From: JBGCDD01 sp045105075 | Lineage (GTDB): Bacteria; Pseudomonadota; Alphaproteobacteria; Rhodobacterales; Rhodobacteraceae | DNA length: 64,000 bases | NCBI GenBank assembly: GCA_045105075.1 | Contig: JBGCDD010000035.1 | Location: forward strand, 1 to 64,000 | Direction of reading: 5' to 3' | In this document: in pieces, positions 61,890 to 64,000 of the stretch | Layout of the letters: each line of letters opens with the position of its first letter | Numbering within the stretch: the first letter of the stretch is position 1 | Made by a program: the position numbers and the translations under genes | The notes under the pieces: model-generated | Databases searched by the model: none | What the model saw: the letters and a program-made list of their open reading frames with translations, nothing else | Told to the model about the DNA's origin: nothing

Positions 61890-62390
61890 TCAGTCGTCGA
61901 GGCTGTCGAGATAGGCGATCACGTTCACACGATCCTGCGGCTTTTTCAGGCCAGCAAAGCTCATCGATGTGCCATTCGCATAAGAAGACGGCTTCAGCAA
62001 AAACGCATCGAGATTTTCAGCCGTCCAGTCGCCGTCCATGCCGGCCAAAGTCGCGGAATAACCAAACCCGTCGGCGGCTGCTTTTGCACGTCCGACAACA
62101 CCGTAAAGATAGGGGCCCGTGCTGTTGGCACCGGCTTCCAGCTTGTGACAAGCCGAGCATTTCTTGAATACTTTCGCACCTTTGCCAATGTCAGCGCTGG
62201 CCATCATTTCATCAAAGCTTACTTCGTCTTCTGCCTCGGCGGACGCCACTTCCTCGATCTCGATCACGTAAGACGCCTCGCCATGGCTGTCCATGTGATA
62301 CAATTCTTCAGCCGCCCATTTGCCCAGAAGAAACACCAGAAATGAGCCACAAAACGCAGCCGCCACTTTGGTTGTGATCATTGTATCCAT
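61890..62390 (-). CDS. Membrane-anchored class I cytochrome c (CycM/c552-like)
   Basis: A 166-residue protein, start probably the ATG at 62390. One N-terminal membrane anchor (about residues 5-24) is followed by an acidic linker and a cytochrome c domain with C78-S-A-C-H82 and a Met ligand at TSMSF (M143). GPYLYGVVGRAKA and YSATLAG match the alphaproteobacterial membrane cytochrome c552/CycM group. It can shuttle electrons between the bc1 complex and terminal oxidases such as the cbb3 enzyme encoded here. It diverges from pheA. Confidence 0.92.
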   Translation of the reverse strand: MDTMITTKVAAAFCGSFLVFLLGKWAAEELYHMDSHGEASYVIEIEEVASAEAEDEVSFDEMMASADIGKGAKVFKKCSACHKLEAGANSTGPYLYGVVGRAKAAADGFGYSATLAGMDGDWTAENLDAFLLKPSSYANGTSMSFAGLKKPQDRVNVIAYLDSLDD

Positions 62391-62508
62391 TGGTCGCCAG
62401 TCCATTTGATATGTTTGCGCGTTATCTACGTCTTCCCCTTAGCTTAGGCAAGGTATAGACCCCGCGACCAAACGCCCGCCTTCGAAAAGTTTTACGAAAG
62501 TTTGTTTC

Positions 62509-63339
62509 ATGACCAATCGCATTGCGTTTCAGGGAGAACCCGGCGCCTACAGCCACGAAGCCTGCCGCAACGCGCGCCCCGAAATGGAGGCCCTGCCCTG
62601 TCGCACCTTCGAAGACGCGATTGCGGCGGTCAAAACACGCGCGGCGGATCTTGCCATGCTGCCGGTGGAGAATTCAACTTATGGGCGCGTGGCCGATATT
62701 CATTCGCTGCTGCCCCAGTCCGGCTTGCACATCATCCAGGAAGCCTTTGTTCGGGTCCATATCAATTTGCTCGCCCTACCCGGCACCGCTCTTGAAACTG
62801 TGACACATGCCATGAGCCACACGGTGCTGCTCGGTCAATGCCGCGACTTTCTCAGTTCCCACAACATCCAAAGGATCACAGGCGCAGATACGGCCGGGTC
62901 GGCCCGCGACGTGGCTCAAAAGGGCGATCCCAGCACGGCCGCTCTGGCCAGCGCCCTAGCCGGCGAGATTTACGGGCTCGACGTGCTGGCACGCAACATC
63001 GAAGACCAAGCCAACAACACAACCCGCTTCCTGATCATGTCCCCAACGGCCGACACCAGCCGACGCGGTGAAACGATGATCACCAGTTTTGTGTTCGAAG
63101 TGCGCAATATTCCGGCGGCGCTTTACAAGGCAATGGGCGGATTTGCCACCAATGGTGTGAACATGACCAAGTTGGAAAGCTACATGGTGGACGGATCATT
63201 CACAGCAACCCGGTTTTATGCCGACATCGAAGGCCACCCCGACGATCCAAACGTGCGCCTGGCGCTCGACGAACTGGCCTATTTTACCACCAACATCGAA
63301 ATTCTTGGGGTCTACCCCGCCGATCCTGGCCGTTACTAA
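62509..63339 (+). CDS. pheA: Prephenate dehydratase
   Basis: A 276-residue monofunctional enzyme. The N-terminus has IAFQGEPGAYSHEA, the dehydratase body has ADLAMLPVENSTYGRV, and the catalytic/substrate motif is TTRFLIM. The C-terminal ACT domain has ALYKAMGGFATNGVNMTKLESY, the phenylalanine-binding region. It makes phenylpyruvate from prephenate. Chorismate mutase is not fused. It diverges from the cytochrome c gene. Confidence 0.96.
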   Translation: MTNRIAFQGEPGAYSHEACRNARPEMEALPCRTFEDAIAAVKTRAADLAMLPVENSTYGRVADIHSLLPQSGLHIIQEAFVRVHINLLALPGTALETVTHAMSHTVLLGQCRDFLSSHNIQRITGADTAGSARDVAQKGDPSTAALASALAGEIYGLDVLARNIEDQANNTTRFLIMSPTADTSRRGETMITSFVFEVRNIPAALYKAMGGFATNGVNMTKLESYMVDGSFTATRFYADIEGHPDDPNVRLALDELAYFTTNIEILGVYPADPGRY

Positions 63340-63463
63340 ACGCAGCGCGCTTGCGCACGCACGACATGCGGCACTGCGTGCCAGTTGGCACCAAGCTGCC
63401 CCCGTTTCAAAACGTACCAAATGAATCAACTGGGACCAGCACGTCGCAAATTGCGCCCGCCGA

Positions 63464-63486
63464 AGACTTGTCCGCAGGACAGGTCT
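63464..63486. repeat. 10-bp-arm inverted repeat downstream of pheA
   Basis: AGACTTGTCC and GGACAGGTCT flank a GCA loop, with one G-T pair. It lies in the 202-base space between pheA and the right-edge gene. A second GC-rich palindromic run follows at about 63495-63515. No U-tract is obvious. Confidence 0.45.
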
Positions 63487-63541
63487 GAGGAGAACGCGTG
63501 GCGCGGAACGCGCCTCAATTCGACAAGAGTTACGCGCGCTA

Positions 63542-64000
63542 TCAGACTGAGCGCTGATGACGGTCTTCCATAGATTTGGCGTAGTCTGCCACTTTCAGCT
63601 TGAACCGCTTCGTCAGATTAGATTTCGCCAACTTCAGCGATTGGATCAACAGCCGCGCCGGCAAAGTTTTTGGCGACAGCGTCAAACTGACCCCCATCCG
63701 CGTTCGTTTTTGCGACAATGGCACCAGATCCAAGAGCAATTCGCCATCCAACCCCAGTGATTGAGATTCAAAGCGCATCACATTGGGCGGTTCGAACTCA
63801 ACCAATTGCAGTTTCAAATCCCGCATCCGCCCGCGCATTTGAAACCGAGCGGTCCAAACAGCGCCTTGATCCATCGGGTCCGGCATGTGGATGCGTTGCA
63901 CTTCAATCCCGCGCCGCAAAGCCGACCGCTCAAAACTTTCAAATTCTGACAAAGTAGCGAAAACAGAAGCAATCGGCGCTTCAATGTCTTCTCGGCTGGA
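63542..64000 (-). CDS. SRPBCC-like protein (partial, runs off right edge)
   Basis: The reading frame is open to base 64000 and continues upstream of the ATG-less internal start, so the true start lies outside the window; 152 residues are visible. The pattern DIEAPIASVFATLSEFESFE at the start resembles the N-terminus of polyketide-cyclase/START-like SRPBCC proteins. The rest is beta-rich with a long C-terminal helix (LLIQSLKLAKSNLTKRFKLKVADYAKSM). The function is unknown. Confidence 0.7.
   Translation of the reverse strand, partial: SSREDIEAPIASVFATLSEFESFERSALRRGIEVQRIHMPDPMDQGAVWTARFQMRGRMRDLKLQLVEFEPPNVMRFESQSLGLDGELLLDLVPLSQKRTRMGVSLTLSPKTLPARLLIQSLKLAKSNLTKRFKLKVADYAKSMEDRHQRSV

Overview
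The window looks like a chromosomal segment of a Roseobacter-group alphaproteobacterium (Rhodobacterales). The reasons are the FnrL/cbb3-oxidase/hemN neighbourhood, cco genes in alphaproteobacterial order, a VPLPA-type C-terminal sorting protein, several RTX-type secreted proteins, GC-rich codon use and dense, mostly operonic packing. No rRNA, tRNA, insertion sequence, prophage or CRISPR array was seen.

Region 1 (1-19.6 kb) is a type VI secretion (T6SS) locus. A long minus-strand operon reads tssA-tssB-tssC-hcp-tagJ-tssE-tssF-tssG-tssH, then an unknown helical/hydrophobic protein, a NaChBac-type voltage-gated sodium channel, and a second TssB with a 21-residue tandem-repeat tail that runs off the left edge. 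VgrG and TssJ/K/L/M are not in the window and may lie further left. A divergent plus-strand operon carries an unknown 456-residue protein, a small exported protein, an ExbB/TolQ-like protein, two ExbD-like proteins and a 718-residue TonB-like protein with a DUF4384-like C-terminus.

Region 2 (19.6-31.3 kb) is accessory. It holds a LacI-type regulator, a DUF1330-like protein, a 1336-residue subtilisin/P-domain/RTX protease with six 81-residue repeats, and an unknown 183-residue protein ending in a Cys/Thr-rich tail. Convergent to the latter is a translationally coupled YcaO-like/BTAD-regulator pair. A GntR regulator, a tyrosine-phosphatase-like protein and a VPLPA-CTERM protein follow.

Region 3 (31.4-37.2 kb) holds hemF, a short-chain dehydrogenase lacking the catalytic Lys, an RsmC-like methyltransferase, clpS, a HAD hydrolase and a D,D-carboxypeptidase with a SPOR domain.

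Region 4 (37.2-53.4 kb) is the microaerobic respiration cluster: ccoGHIS, ccoNOQP, fnrL and hemN, with three FNR boxes. It is interrupted by an RTX metalloprotease, a second RTX protein, a LysR regulator and a tiny ORF between ccoG and ccoP, and by a SHMT-like gene between ccoN and fnrL.

Region 5 (53.4-64 kb) has a Baeyer-Villiger-type flavin monooxygenase, a methyltransferase, a Yej-type peptide ABC transporter whose ATPase carries an unusual membrane-like insertion, a membrane-anchored cytochrome c, prephenate dehydratase and a truncated SRPBCC-like gene at the right edge.
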